A DNA stretch of 64,000 nucleotides from NCBI GenBank assembly GCA_026413225.1, contig CM048591.1, positions 76,372,009 through 76,436,008 on the forward strand, written 5' to 3'. This document shows, piece by piece, positions 1-16,050 of this stretch. The stretch is from Otis tarda (taxonomy: Eukaryota; Chordata; Aves; Otidiformes; Otididae). Numbering within the stretch: the stretch's first letter is position 1; each line of letters opens with the position of its first letter. The notes beneath the pieces were generated by a model. It searched no databases, was not told the origin of the DNA, and worked only from the letters and a program-made list of their open reading frames with translations. The translations under genes and the position numbers were made by a program.

Positions 1-2902
<2,902 letters not shown>

Positions 2903-4689
2903 TGAAGGAGCCCCCAGCCGCCCTTCAGTGGAGCCCGCGGACCGCCCCGTTTTGGACCGTGCCAGGGCCTTCCCGTTCGGCACAGCTCTTGCGCTCACCC
3001 GCCCGTGTTCTCCGAACGCGCTGTGCCCCTCGGTGCTGTGTCCCCGTGGCGAGGTCGCTGGCCCTCGGGGATGGACGTGTCCTGACCTCAGCACTTCTCT
3101 GAGCAAAACCGTGCCCGTCCGGCTGACCCCTGCGGGGCACTGCGTTGTCCTCAGGACGCTGCGTTTTGTAATTGCCTTCCATGTGAAGTGCAGGGTGGCA
3201 CGAGCCGGCCGATGGCCAGCGGGAGCGGAGGGCGTGCGGGCACCCGGGGCGGGCAGGCGCGTAACGCCGTCGGGGCAGCCGCGACGCTTTGTCCCCACGC
3301 TCTGCTGCTTTCAGCCTGGATGTGAGAGAGGCACTGCGGGCCACGAGGGAAAGCGGTATTCCGAGGTACAAATACGTACATTAAAAATAACGAATCTGGC
3401 CCCTAAGTATCGTATGGTTTGAAGAGCAGTGGTAACTTGGGGATTCTCTTTCTTTCTCCTGCTGCTTCCCAAGCCCTTTGGGCCATTTGAGCTGGCTCTT
3501 TGGAGTCAGCGAGGCCAGAGTGTTCCTGGGGAAAATGCCCCGAAGTGGGATTTTGTATCTGATCACCTGGCTCTGGGAGGTGGCGATTTAGAAAAAAATG
3601 CTCATAACAGGAAAGTGGGAGTTGGTGACGGTGATTTGATGCCCAGGCTCTCTCAGGGTTAATCTTTGTTACCAGCCTTGATTATGTTCTGCAAATTGGG
3701 TTCCACCAGATTGCTAAGGAGTTAAGAAAAAAACCAGCCGTTTTCCTTGTGTATTAGAGTTAGAAGCTGGCTGCGGAATTTGGGTCATGGGTTGTGCAGA
3801 AACTGGTTTTTACCCATAAAATGTAATCTTGGAAACAGCTGCTGCGAGGGTATCAGATGCAGTTTGTGAGGAGCGAGAATAAAAAGTGGACACCTGAAAG
3901 TAAGGCTTGTCTGGAGAGAGCGTGCGGCCTGGGCCTTGTCTCACGCCGTTTCTCACGGACACGCACCCCTCACGCCGTTACTGGTACCTTTCTTCCATCC
4001 TCAGGCAGGGGATGTCTGTGAGTCTGCCACCGTCTTTCAGAGCGCCTTTCTCCGAAAATCTGACGTGAGCCTCAGTTCCTTCCCCGGCTAAGGGGAACAC
4101 TTGCTCCTCCTTCTCTTTTGGGGTGCTGGGGAGTCGGTACCTCGGGAGTTACCGGCTGTTCGGGAGCTGCCGGGGTGGGATGGCTAAAGTGCAGGACGTG
4201 GGGCTTGGCGGTGCTCAGCCGGAGACGCAGGGAGGGCTCGGTGATGGAGAGTCATCCCAGCTGATTTTCCCAGGTAGTAGATTTTATTTTTAACTACACA
4301 TAGGCTGGTGTGACCCATTATATTGAATAACTGCGCTGTTCCTCTCGCTGGTTCCTTTAATAACAACCTTCTGCTCCAGCTGGTGTGAAGGTCAGCTGTG
4401 ATTCCTGTGGGCTCGCCTTCTCATTTAAGTGAGAATTTGCTAACTAGCATCCGAAACACCTTCTCAGTCCTTCCCTGACTCCTCTCCTTTGCAGGACCGG
4501 TTTCGGAGCCTTGCTGGGGAAGGCTGACCCAGAAGCAGCCAACGGGACGGGTCTGATGCTGCTGGCACGCCCGCGCTTGTTCTGACGCGGCCGAATCGCT
4601 GCGCCGAGCAAGGCGCCTGGTTGTTGCACCAGTTCTCAGGGACTCGTTTCACCGCCTGCCGCTGCCTTGTCGTAGTTTTTGGAGCCGCG

Positions 4690-4800
4690 GCTAGAAATGT
4701 GCTTCTTTGATAAGATTTCTAATCATTAGCCGTGAATTTCTGCTCGTAATTAGGTAATTGTGTGAGTTAAGTGCTTAGAGACGTGGGAGAAATGTATACA
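4690..4800. promoter_or_regulatory. AT-rich island with GATA and TAATTA motifs
   Basis: A short island inside GC-rich intron. It contains a GATAAG core near 4710 and a TAATTAGGTAATT pair of homeodomain-type cores near 4746-4760. The abrupt base-composition change and motif density suggest a conserved non-coding element. Conservation was not tested. Confidence 0.25.
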
Positions 4801-5477
4801 CGATGAGACACAGGCCGTGTTTTGTTGCGTGCTTGTTGCTGCCGCCGCCGCTTGCGCTGCCGTGGGCAGACCCGTCCCCTCCCACATCTGCCGGGGGTCT
4901 GCGGGGGCGTCCCGCTCCCCGGCTTTTCCAAGCTGGAAGCGGGAGCTGTGTGGATTCAGCTTCTTGCTCTGTGCATCTCTCTTCCCCAGCTCCTCCAGCG
5001 CTCATCCGGGCAGGAGAGGCTTCGTCCCCTGCCAGCCCCGTCCTTCCCTGGCTCTGCCGCGGGCGAGGATGCAGACGGGACTGGCTCCCCTCTGCCCCGT
5101 CCACGCTCTCAGGTCTCCTCCTTCCCTTCCCTGCAAAAACAGGGACGTGCGTGTCAGTGGGGAATTTCCTTCCATACGTGGCTCGTGAACAGCTGCCTTG
5201 CTCAGAGAATAAGTTAACAAATTACTTTTCTCTAAACGACCCAAACAAGCAAATACGTGGCTTCAGTTTCAGTCCAGAGCTTTACGGGCTGAGGCCTGGC
5301 ATCGCCTGAGGCTCCCGTAAACGCGTCCCCGCTGCGGGTCACGGGCTGTGCACGCTTCTGCCTTTTGGTGGCTGTCGCCGCGTAACAGCGACAGGAGAGG
5401 AGATCTCCGAGAGGCCCTGCGGTTCCGGCAGACCGCGGTGCTCTCATGGCACAGGACGCAAGCGAAATGCCGCGGTG

Positions 5478-5503
5478 TGGATGGATGGGTGGATGGGTGG
5501 GTA
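5478..5503. repeat. GGAT/GGGT-type microsatellite
   Basis: A short run of GGATGGATGGGTGG-like tetranucleotide units. Simple-sequence DNA in intron 8. Confidence 0.7.
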
Positions 5504-5919
5504 ACCAACGGGTTGGTGGTCAGGCTGCAGCGGTGGGCAGCGCCGCGCTCCGGCTGGAGGCTGGTGGCAAGCGCGGCACTGCAGGGCATGGCCAGGGTCG
5601 GTCCCGGTGAGCACCCTCATCCGCAAACGAGACCAAGCGCGCCGTGTCAGACTTCCAGGTGGTGCCGCGCTGCGGAGCGCCGTTGGCACGCTCCGGGGTA
5701 GGGCTGTCCCGTGGAGGCACCTGGGCAGGCTGGGGCAGGAGTGTGGAGTCCAGCAAGGGCAAAGGTAAAATCCTGCGCCAAGGGAGGGAGCAGTGGGTGA
5801 CAAAACGGGCCGAGGACTGCCTGGCTGCCCGCGGGGCTCTGGGGATGCGGGTGGATGGGGAGCCGAGCATCAGCCTGCGGTGCGCACGGGAGTGAGGGCA
5901 ACCAGCAGCATCCCAGCCA

Positions 5920-6270
5920 GGAGCTGGAGGGAAGGGATCATCCCCTCGTTTGGCACTCGTGGGCTTGCGGTGGGACCAGTGCAGCTTTGGGCCCCCCCGC
6001 CACAAAGAGACGATGGGCGTAAGTTGAAACAAGCAAGATGCAGACGGGGTCTGAGAAAAGTCACCAAACTTCTCCCCCACGAGGAGGGTCCAGCAGTGGA
6101 AGAGGTCGCTCAGAGAGGCTGTGCAGTCTCCATCCCTGTGGATTTTCAAGGCTGGGCTGGGTGACACCCTGAGCATCCTGGTCTGGCGTCGCGGCTGATC
6201 CTGCTGTCAGCAGGGTCTAGAGACCTCCTGAAGCCCCTTCTGTCCTGAAATGCCCCATCATCCTGTGACT
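5920..6270 (+). mobile_element. CR1 LINE 3' fragment, sense orientation
   Basis: A degraded copy of the 3' end of a bird CR1 retroposon. Landmarks in order: a TTTGGCACTCGTGGG segment near 5947 and GCTTTGGGCCCCCC near 5985 (both match the region of CR1 that encodes the reverse-transcriptase tail), GTGCAGTCTCCATCCCTGTG near 6120, then CCTGCTGTCAGCAGGGTCTA near 6200 followed by the GACCTCCTGAAGCCCCTTCT tail near 6218. The family is called from memory of the CR1 consensus. The outer limits are approximate. It is 5'-truncated, as most CR1 copies are, and old judging by divergence. Confidence 0.8.
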
Positions 6271-9200
6271 GAACATTTTGATTATGGCACCACTGGAAAT
6301 GTGCTGCAGAATCAGGAATTCACATGCTTCTGCCTGGTCCTGGGAGCAGAGATGGAGTCACTCGGCCGTCAGCAGAAGGATAACATGTCCCTCTCTGGAG
6401 AGCAGGGACACCGGCAGTCCACGCGGGCGCACGGGTGGGACAGCTCTGCTCCAGACCTCAGTCACCATTAAGCAACAGAGCCATGAATGCCCCTCAGAGG
6501 CCGGGGGGAACCGGACAGACGGCTCCCCGTCACAGGGCAGTGCCTGATGCCTGCACAGGGACTGGGAGAAAGCACCCTGCACGTTCCTCCTCCCACCTTT
6601 CACTGTGGTCTCACCCCGCTGTGGCCCCAGCTCCCGGCCGCTGGCTCAGCATCACCATCTCCTCCAGGAAACCAAGAGGGTGGACCCAGCATAAATTTGG
6701 TGACCGCTGGTGAGTGTTCATGGTGTTGGGAGCAGGCAGGAGATCACCAGCACCACACGGCATCAGTTGTGGGAAGCTGTGGGGTCCGGGGAACAGCCGC
6801 TGCCTGCCTGCCGTCCTGGCCTGCCCGCGGCTGGGACAGCGGACGCGGCAGCTCCCGGGGCAGCTGGCCCAGAGTGGACGCTTCTCTTTAATTCCCATCA
6901 CCTAGTGCCTTCTGCCCTGACGCGTGAGGGTCTATATCCCTTGTAAATGTTTATTTTGTCTCGTGTGGCGCTCTGTGCGTTCTCATTATCTATTCAGAGG
7001 TTTAATCCGCTGCTGATTCCTGCTAGATTCGTGGTCTCAGCACCGCCTCGGGCACAGGATCCCGCAGGTTAATGAGGTGCTGTATGCTGGAATTATCTCC
7101 GATAACGTGACATTGCTGTTGTTGTGTGTTCACACTGTGACTGTCCCCCTAACGCGCTGTGGCTTTAGAAACACAGAGCAGGGGTTTCCCGGCAGCCTTC
7201 CCGTTGTCTCCTGGGAGGGGCAGGCGGGAGCACACCCCATCCTCTCCATCCCGACCCGTACCTGCAGTCAGGAGCGGGGTGCCAGCCGGCTTTCCTCGCT
7301 TGTTTCCAAGAGGCAGAGCTGTTTGGCTCTTCTGGTGGAGGTGGGACCGTCTCCTGCTTGCAGCTCCTGCTCTCTCTGCTCCCCGTACTGCCTTGCGTTT
7401 GCGGATCTGGCTTTGGGAGCACACCACTGGGAAAGGCAGGGATTTTACCCTGTGACCCATGTGTGTGACCCAGTGCCCTTTCTGAGGTGAATTGTTTGGA
7501 AGGGAGCGCAGCTGCTAAAGCAACGGTCTGCTGGTCACGGAGAGCACCTCAATACCCTATTGCCCTCGCGCTGGGAGGCTGGACCTTCCCTCCAGCACCG
7601 CTCCTCCGCTGTGGGCTCTGCTGCCTGGGGCTGGCGTGGTGATGGGGACTGGTGCTGCTGGGGACTGGTGCTGCTTGCCTGGGGTCTGTCTTGGTCCTTG
7701 GACGCTCCACACACCACCAGCCTGTTTCCAGCGCGGGGTCAGGTGTCTCTCCACGAATCCCTGCTCCTGTCTGCAGGGCTGCTCTGAAGGTCGGTGGTTT
7801 CCCATGTGTGGGGAAGTTGGTGGCCATCGGCAAGGAGGCGGAGAGGAAAACCCAGGAGCGGTACCAGCACAAGCCTGCTCTGAGGACCTCCGTCCCAGCA
7901 GCTGCGTCCCATTCGGGTCACCGTCAGGGCCAGGGCAGCGGGGTCACGACATTCGCGTGGCTGGGACAGCCAGGGCCAGGCAGGGGCTTGGGCAAACCGT
8001 GCCCCTCTCCAGCTTCAGCCTCTGCTTACCCTCACCGTCAGGCTCACGGTGCCATGGCTGAGCTGGATGTAGATCATGCTCGAGTAGCTGTGGTCATTCA
8101 CTGACATATTTATTCCAGTTCTTGTGTCAGAAGGGCTCGAACAGCAGCCCCCCCGCCCACCCGTTCCCGTTCCCCCCATCTTCGCTCTCCGTGTCCCTGG
8201 GGATGGAGCCCCCCGCCCTGCCGCCCCGTCTCCCCTCACCGACACTGTCATTCACCCTGTCCCCTCCTCTGCTGGCAGGACCTGCGCGGGTGACAGGAAA
8301 GGGTAGACTGTCCGGAATAGTGATGCTGAAAATATAGCCGTTAATGGGACTCTCGAAACCCAGATGTCCTTTCTGAACACCGGTAATTTGTTTTTAATGA
8401 AAAACCATGCAGTGACCCTGAACAAATGAATTTCCTTTATATGGAGTCTATGTGCAATTACCCGACTAAAGGGACCTGAAAACAGTGACATTCGAAACGG
8501 GGCTTTGGAAAGAAAAGCGTCAAAAATAGCAACAGTGTCATTAGCAATATTTTATCCGGGAGAAGATGTGAGTCCTAACGTGCAAAAGAGAAGGAGATGC
8601 TGTTGGGAAACAAAACACGCGTTTTTCAGAGGCGTTTTTGCCTCGTGGATAGCAGGTTCCAGCGCGGAGGAGAAGCTCCGGGGTAAAGCCGGCAGGGATC
8701 GGTGGGGTTTGGTCCCCCCCAGCACTCCGCATTTACGTTGCTTCTTCTGGCTCTGCCTTTGCCAAAGTTTTGCCATGGCATTTCACGATCTCCTGGGGTA
8801 CAGCAGTGAGCATTTGAAAGCGCGGTAGCTGGGAGGTAACCGCTTAAACACAGGGCAGAGGAGGCGAATTGCGGTACGTGGGATGGCAGAGCCCGCGCCA
8901 CATCCTCCTCCGATGTACAGCGTAAAGCTGGAGCTGCTTGGTTTCTTGGGCAGTGACGCTGTTGTGGCCGGTGACAGTGAAAGGAAAACCGGCCCTTTTC
9001 CCTAGAAAGTGAACGAGAAACAAACCGTGATGTTTCTTTGGGAAGTGGGAAGTCTGCAAGTTTCCTCCTTGGAGCCTGGAGGTGACGCAGAAGTCCATGT
9101 GCCGTCTGCCCCCCTGCTTCAGGCTGCTGTTTCGGCAGGGATGCGTCTCTGCTCGGATTATGGACAGCCACCGTTTTGTGCCAGGATCGTGACTTTTTGC

Positions 9201-9524
9201 AGCTCCTGTAGCTCAAACCCAGCAATTGACCGGAGCACCCCAAAAACACCTTAACCCCTCGGATGCGCACAAAGGCACCCACAGCCTCCACCGCCAGAGC
9301 CAGAAGACCCGCTGCCGAAGGACCAACCTGTTGACGCGTGGCATTTTCGGGTTAAACCAATTTACTGTTTTATCCCAGGCCCGGGGCTGCTCCACAAAGC
9401 TGCCTCCCCACCTTTCTGTAGTCTCGGAAGACAAATCCCTGGGAAGTTTCATAACGTATGATGGAGCAAGTGATGTGCTGTCACAAACATCTTGGGGAAA
9501 TACCAGATTGCAAATCAACTGACA

Positions 9525-9760
9525 AATGATTCCCTTAATTAATAACGAAGCGGTTAAGTCAATGGTGTATGTTTACCCACTGGTCGTGCACATTTTGAAA
9601 GAGGGCCTGCCGGGATCTTGGAAGCCTGGAGGAAGGTTTTGGTGTTGATCTCTCAGGAATGTAATTACCTCACTTGCACAGAATACAGATAAAATTTATA
9701 TTGTTTTCAATATGATGTTGTCAGATATTATTTCGTTAAATTGATTTAAAAATCAGGCTG
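9525..9760. promoter_or_regulatory. AT-rich island, candidate conserved non-coding element
   Basis: An AT-rich block with CTTAATTAATAACG at its left edge, GTAATTACC near 9662 and a long run without CpG between. It lies between GC-rich segments of intron 8 and has no repeat signature that I recognise. It is a plausible intronic enhancer or conserved element, called on composition and motifs only. Confidence 0.3.
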
Positions 9761-10079
9761 GAGAGGGCAGGAAGGTGAAATGTTGGGAAGCCCGCAGCCT
9801 CTAGCTCTGCTGTTCCCACACCTTCCCCTTACAGACCCGATCCTCAACTGTGGTCAATTAGTGCCGACCTCCGACGGCCGCGGCCCTCGGAGGCTTTGCA
9901 CCAGCTGAGCACGCCGTCCCGCGTGTCCCGTGAGCAGCGGAGCCGGTCCCGTCTGCTCTGCGGGCTCCCTTTGCTCCGGCCGCAATTTCCGCCCCCTCCC
10001 GTGGCGCTGGGATGCTGCGCGTCTCTAAACATAAGTAAGCACGGCGAAGTGTGTATAAACAAAAGGGTCCGTATTTGGG

Positions 10080-10340
10080 AGTGAGGAGGAGGAGAGAAAA
10101 CATATTGTATTGCTCCACTCTTTGGAAATTTCTATGCATTTGTAATAACAAAATTACCATAATTTGCTCGTTAACACAGCTAGATCAGTCAAGCATTGTT
10201 CCAAACAGGCAGGGGCTGCTTCTCGCTCCAGGTCTGCCAGTGAGTTAAGCGCGGTGGAAATTAGCATGCAAATAGCCCTAATTCGGCGGCCGAGCTGTCA
10301 GATCCGCATTCAGCTGCTTGTTCCCTTTGAAATCCCTGAC
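10080..10340. promoter_or_regulatory. Candidate intronic enhancer with perfect octamer
   Basis: Contains ATGCAAAT at 10266-10273, the exact octamer bound by POU2F1/POU2F2 (OCT1/OCT2) and central to B-cell enhancers. It is preceded by AT-rich sequence with TAATAAC and CATAATTTGC and followed by CCCTAATTCGG. The block is AT-rich for its first half and non-repetitive throughout. Octamer use in B cells is established; activity at this site is inference. Confidence 0.35.
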
Positions 10341-13300
10341 AGGAGCGGCTCAGGCAATCCCACCCTCAAGTAGATCCAGCCAGAAGAGGTACCAAGGGGG
10401 CACCTCCTGAGTGACAGTTTGGCTACCTTCAGTCACATCAATCAGTCGCGTCAGCCGGCAGCGGCGTGTGGTGATGCCGGGGGGCCGTGGGGCGGGGGGG
10501 TGGTTTCCAGCCAGATCTCGGAGCCAAAACCATCCCCTGCCCACCCCGGGATGGTGTGGGGTTTGGTGCTCCGGCAGCCGAGCGATGCTGCCCGTGGGAT
10601 AGGGGAGTGCGCTGTTCAGACAGTGGTTTTCAAGGTCAGCAAAACGCGTCCCTGTCTGGGGCTGTTTGGCGCTGGGACATGGCAGCCGGGGTCTGTGGCC
10701 CTTTTCTCTGGAGCTCTGCTCAGGGCCTGTGGCCTGGCTGTGGCTACGGAGCTGGTGCGACATCGTTGTGGAGGATGCTGTGCTGGGCAAAGCAGCGTGC
10801 GGTCGGCACGGGATGGATGCTGCCTGTGGCACCGCGGCTGCTCGCCGCCCACGCGGACGGAGGAGAGGGCTGGGGGCACACAGCTGGTGGGACGGGGCTC
10901 CGTCCTGCGTCTCCGGGGGGAACCGTGGGACCCTTCCACCTTCTGTCTCAGCGGCACCGGCGGCAGCTGGACACAGAGGCTGCTCCCTGGCGATGGTTCA
11001 TTCCGTGTTACGGGTCTGATGCGCTGCCCAGCCTTAAGCAATTCCGCCGATTATAAAAGCAGCAGTGAGAACTTAAACAGCCCTTTGTTGCTGTTCTTGG
11101 TTTTTATGTTACTAAAGATTTTTCTGTCCCCTGCAAGTCAGTTGGTTTTGGGCTCCATCATGCAGCTACAACAAACACGAGTCTCTGCCCCAAAATATCT
11201 GGAGCCGGAAAGGTAAAGATGAGGTGCTTGCAGAGGAAATTGGTAAAAGTTCACCCTCTCCTCGTTAATTGCGATAGCCCTGCAGGACCTGGCATGGTTG
11301 GCAGAGCTCACCCTACGCAGGATCCATTTCCCCCCATCAAGGCGGCTCCCGGGGTCTTCTCCCTCTGCCGGGGGCTGCACCACCATCCTCCTCCTCCGGG
11401 AAGGCTGGAACAGCGTTCTGAGGGTTTCCTCACGGAGGCGTGCTGCTGCATCCTCTGTGGGTCCCCTCCCGTTCGCTTGCGTTTTGTCCTAATTGACAAC
11501 TGTCTGTTGGCGGAAACACACTAAGAAAAAGCTAACGCTAATTGGGAAGCCGTGAGGTCTGAATTAGTTCTGATTCCTACAGCTGTGGTTCGGGTTAGTG
11601 AAGCGGAGCACCCAAAAGCCCGACCAGGTGCCCGGTGTCCTGAGCGCGGCCTCCGAGGTGCGAGGGCGAGGCTGGAGCCGACGCGGACCGCTGTGCTTGC
11701 CGGGCTGAACTCAGCCCCCTGGTCCATGACGAGTTTCCTGGCTCAGAGTGGCAGCCGTGGGAGAGCACACAGGATGCCGTATGATTTCTGAGTGTTCAGC
11801 CTTTTTTACGCTTATGTGTCCTTGTGTTATGACAGTACTCAGAGTTTAAACAAACTGGAGATTACAAAGTACAGCGGTTACGAACAGCAAATTGCAGGAG
11901 CTTTGGGCACTGTGCGTGCCAAGCATCTGTCAGGGATGCCAGCGACGGTTTGGGCGCGGGAGCAGCTCTGCGCCTCACGTGCCGGCTGCGTGCAGGAGCC
12001 AGACCCAGCCACCAGAATCAGTCAGGCGGTTTCCTGACAAACTGTGTTCGGCTACGAGCAAGCGCCGCCATCCCCAAAGTAAGCGGAGTGGAAAGCGTTT
12101 CATGGCCCGCTGTGCCCGCGAGCAGGAGTGTGGCGCGGCTGCTCTACGCCAGCGCGACGCCACGTCAGGGGTGTGTGGTGTCGCCCCGCAGGCAGCAGCC
12201 AGTTTGGAGAGCAGATCCCGTGTTCCCATCCCATCCGAGCTCTGCAGCTGAGCTGCCAAGTGCTCCTTGTGCGGGGGTGCTGGGGAGGATGCCGTCTCCT
12301 TTCTCCTGCGTGTTGGACCCTGGCTGTCCCGTCTGCCTCCCGCCCGGAGCGCTCCGGGAAGGGCAGCTTCTCGCGCCTGGTCCCAAGCCTGGGTTTCTGC
12401 GTGTGCTGAGTGACGTGTCTGGCTTTGGGGGCAGCCGGACGGGATCTGCCAGGCTTCCTGGCGTTAGGAAGCACTTGCGAAGTTGTCCTGCGGTGAAATT
12501 TGCGTGGGCAGGGGAACGTGTGAGCCTGGTGCTGCACCCCGCTCCCCGCAGCCTCCCTCGCTGCTGCAGAGTGACCTGTGCAGAGATTGGGAAGGGGGTT
12601 GCAGCCGTTCTCCTGCAGAGTGTTCCTCTGAATTCAGCGTTTTTACCGCTTGGTGGACTTGTTTTCCAAGAGTTCAGGCTTGATTTCTGAATAACGGTTG
12701 CTGGAGGGAGTTTTCTTGCCGTTAGGACTGTTTGAACGTCGGACATCTGCCCTGCGGTAAATTCCAGCACTCAGAACTGGCGTCTGTGGTACAAAATGAA
12801 ATCAAGCATTTTGAAATTAAGTGTTCTCTTCCCAGGAGTTTCTGGACACATTGAGACTTTATGAAAACAAGTGAAAATGCCAAGACGTTACAATAGACTG
12901 TGATGCGGTACGATGCAATGTGATGTGATCAGTGCGAAATAAACAAAATGGGGTAGTGTAAAGAAAATCAAACTAAGTGAAAAACTTAAAGCAGAATGAC
13001 ATGCATTGGTAAAAATGAAGGACAGTGCTCCAAGGACTTTCCCATTTCCACAGGGAAAGGTCCAAGGACACGTCTCCCTGCTCGCGGGCTGTCTGGCTGT
13101 GCCAGGAGAAGAGGGACAGCCCGGATGGGTTAGTTCTTCCCAGATGGGGAAGAACATATCCTTCTCCAGAAAGAACAGTATGTTTGCTTATTTCTGGGGT
13201 GAAATACGGCACTGAGGGGCTTTGGTGGCAAGTAAGTCATCTGCCACCCATGGCTGCAGAGGATTTGGGATCAGGCTCTGCACTGACTGCCGAGTAAGCT

Positions 13301-15224
13301 GGGAAGTTTCGGTGTAACCCCCTTAATTCCCACATAGAAAGACTAAAATCGGCACTCCGGTCCTGAGTGCTGGCCGTTTAGCAGCAGGTGCACCAAATCC
13401 CGTTGGTCTCGGGCAGCAGCAGCAGCGGTTGCTTTGCCTCACAGAAGCTTTGCCGCAGAATAAAAAACTTCCAAGCACGTGCAGACGTTTCACTTGGAGT
13501 GTCATCCCGCTGCGCGTGGGAGGGGACGCCCCGTCTGTCATCCCTTCCCCACCACGTGTTCTCTTCCTCGGCACAGTTCGTGGCTGATTCAGCTGGATCC
13601 GGCCGGGCTGAGCCGCTGCAGGCGTTGCCGGGAAGCAGCTTTGGCCGCGAGACGTTTGCCGGCGGAGCGGCTGTCCTGCCGCAGGACCGAGCCGCCGCGC
13701 TGCCGGAGATTGACCTGAGCTCGGCTAACATGCTTTTCCTCGGCATTAAAAGGATGACTGTAACGTGGATGTGGTGTAAAACCAAAGCAGTGCTGTGAAA
13801 ATCAAGTGAGAAATTATCTGTCTTCTGTCACTCAGGCATTCATTTGCGTTGTGTTTGGTGTCAGAAGGGAAAACTGACATCCCTGCTGGGGCCGTCTCTC
13901 CGTATTTCAGAGCTTGCACAGGCTCCCGCGGTGACGGGAGGAACCCGAGGGGGAGAGCAGACCCTGCCGACGTGCTAAAGCCACGGTCCGGGGCGGCTGA
14001 GGCCCGGAGCCCCGCTGAAAGCGTGATCTGGCAGGCAGACAGCCATGATGCTGAGGTCTTGAGCGGCTCAGCCGGGAGCGCCCCTCCATGCCGGGGGTTT
14101 ACATGAGGAGAGACTTCTCCGTCCGTCGGAGGTGCTGGCACCTTGGCAGAAAGGGCAGGACTCACCGTCGCCTGGCGTGGCCGGCGCTGCTGGCCTGGTC
14201 CCGGTGGAGCCGCGGCTGGCAGCCGGCGTGGTCTGGCACGGCCACCGAGGGTGGGGATGCCCAAGATGTGGGGAGACGCTCCCTCAGCCATGCAGATCCT
14301 TTCCTGCCCCCCTTCACACGTGCGTTTGCAGATAATTGAAGATGCTTCCATGTCAGCAGCAAAGCACCTTTGTCAGGCTGCCAAAATGCTTAATTTCCAG
14401 ACTTCACAGTCTCCACGCTGTAGCTATGTGATTGTGGCTCGTAACACTGCATCTACTTCTGCTACGAGCTGAATTACTTGTGTAATTCCTGGAAGTAACT
14501 GCTCGTTACATTCTCGTTACGAAGGCTGGAATTACAAAAAAGGATGGAGTCAGGACGAGGCGTGGAGTGGGACATTTTCATCTGAACCAAAAGCAACATT
14601 TCCATTACAAGATTTGGAGAATTTCATCCCACAGGGTTCTTCTTGGCACTTTTTTCATCAATTTGGGATAAATCTGTTTTGTAAAGCTTGGTATTTTCTG
14701 TGAGTTGGAAGTTTTCGTTTCCACCCCGCCTGTGCTGCCGGCCGGTCAGTCCGGGGCAGAGAGGATGGAGCGGTGCCTGCCCTCGTCCGCTGCCGGGCGG
14801 CACGGGTGCGGATCTGGAGAGCCTGGGCGCAAGGGCAGGGACTGAGTGACAGCCGCTCCGTGGCTCTGGGGGCAGCAGGCAGCCCCACGGACCAGGTGTG
14901 GGGCGAGCCATGGGCTGGGCTGGGGCTAGCAGCTGCAGCAGCCGGCACGGAGCGGCACCGTGTTCCCAGCCCCGCGCCCAGCGCCGGCGCCGAGGCCCCA
15001 GGCATGGCTCACGTGTCTCGCTGGGCTCGGTGTCGCTGGCCGTGTGGCTTCTCGCCCAAGGGTCTGCGTGGTCACGGCTGGGGGAGTTGGCAGACGAGTC
15101 TGCGGGGGAGCCGGGAGAGGGAAGGGGCAAATTCCTGGCCGTGGTTCGCGGCAGCGCCGTGGTCTGTGCGGATGAGTGGGCAGTTGTCCTCCCGGCATGG
15201 GGAGATACATCTCCCCTAATGCGG

Positions 15225-15910
15225 CTCCAATGTGGTTGCTCTGTGGCAGCACCTCCCTTTGTTGTATTAAAGTTAAATACCTTTGTGTACAAAAGTTTAA
15301 AGCGCATAGCTAAAACCGACGTGCTTGCAGTAATTGCGGATGTAAATCTTTTTTGTCATCCTGCGAAGACTGGGTGAGGTATTTCATAAATATGTCAGAA
15401 GCAGCATTAAAATTTCATGGCAGGCAGCACGGGTCGAGCATAGTATGGTGACTTCACAGCAAGGTACGTCCACCTCAACCCACAACTCGTTAGTCATTGA
15501 TGGGATCTCTGCACCTCGCAGCTTCTCGGAAATGAGGTAGCTCACTAAAATCTGCGTGTTACTGTTTTCTTAAAATATGACAGCCTGCGCAGAACTGTTA
15601 AAAATAAAATCGTACATACTTGAGTGGGTGCTAGTTAATATAAAGATAAAATAAGGGGGAATACTGTCCAATCAGTATGGTCATAAAATTATATAGAACC
15701 TTCATTAGAAGTTAATTGGCAGTCTTGATGGGACTGGGAAGTTTGGAGAGATGCTCTCTGAGTGTGACCAAGTGCCTGCCAGCTGCAACTGCAATAATTT
15801 GCTGATGTGCAGGGAAATTAGCCAGTGTACGGGCTAATTTCGTTTTGAAATCACAGGTGTGGAAGCTGGGGTGATGATTGCACCTAGGCTGGGCGTTGAA
15901 GGGTTAATGA
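15225..15910. promoter_or_regulatory. Long AT-rich island in intron 8
   Basis: About 690 bp of AT-rich, CpG-poor, non-repetitive DNA, the longest such block in intron 8, bracketed by very GC-rich sequence. It includes AGTTAATATAAAGATAAAAT near 15632, GTCCAATCAG near 15668, GAAGTTAATTGG near 15710 and two GGGAAATTAGCC/GGGCTAATTTCG-like segments near 15813 and 15830. It resembles blocks that are conserved among vertebrates around developmental regulators, but that was not tested. No open frame of note. Confidence 0.35.
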
Positions 15911-15990
15911 GTGACTGCAGGGTGTTACAGACGTGGGTGAGGTGTGCTTTTGGTGAGTGTACAGATCCTGGTGGTACGAAAACAGATTAT

Positions 15991-16050
15991 AATAACTGAT
16001 CCACGGATCTGCTGGATTCTGATAACCGATCCATGGATCCGCTGGATTCT
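15991..16050. repeat. 30-bp minisatellite, two units
   Basis: Units 15991-16020 and 16021-16050 match at 26 of 30 positions, and a decayed third begins at 16051. Each unit holds a GGATC-like core and ends GCTGGATTCT. The differences between units imply an older duplication than the 53-kb repeat. Confidence 0.85.

Noticed and set aside
10419-11216. 265-codon open frame in intron 8
   Set aside because: Same pattern: GC-rich block, frames open on both strands, no domain, lies inside a PAX5 intron.
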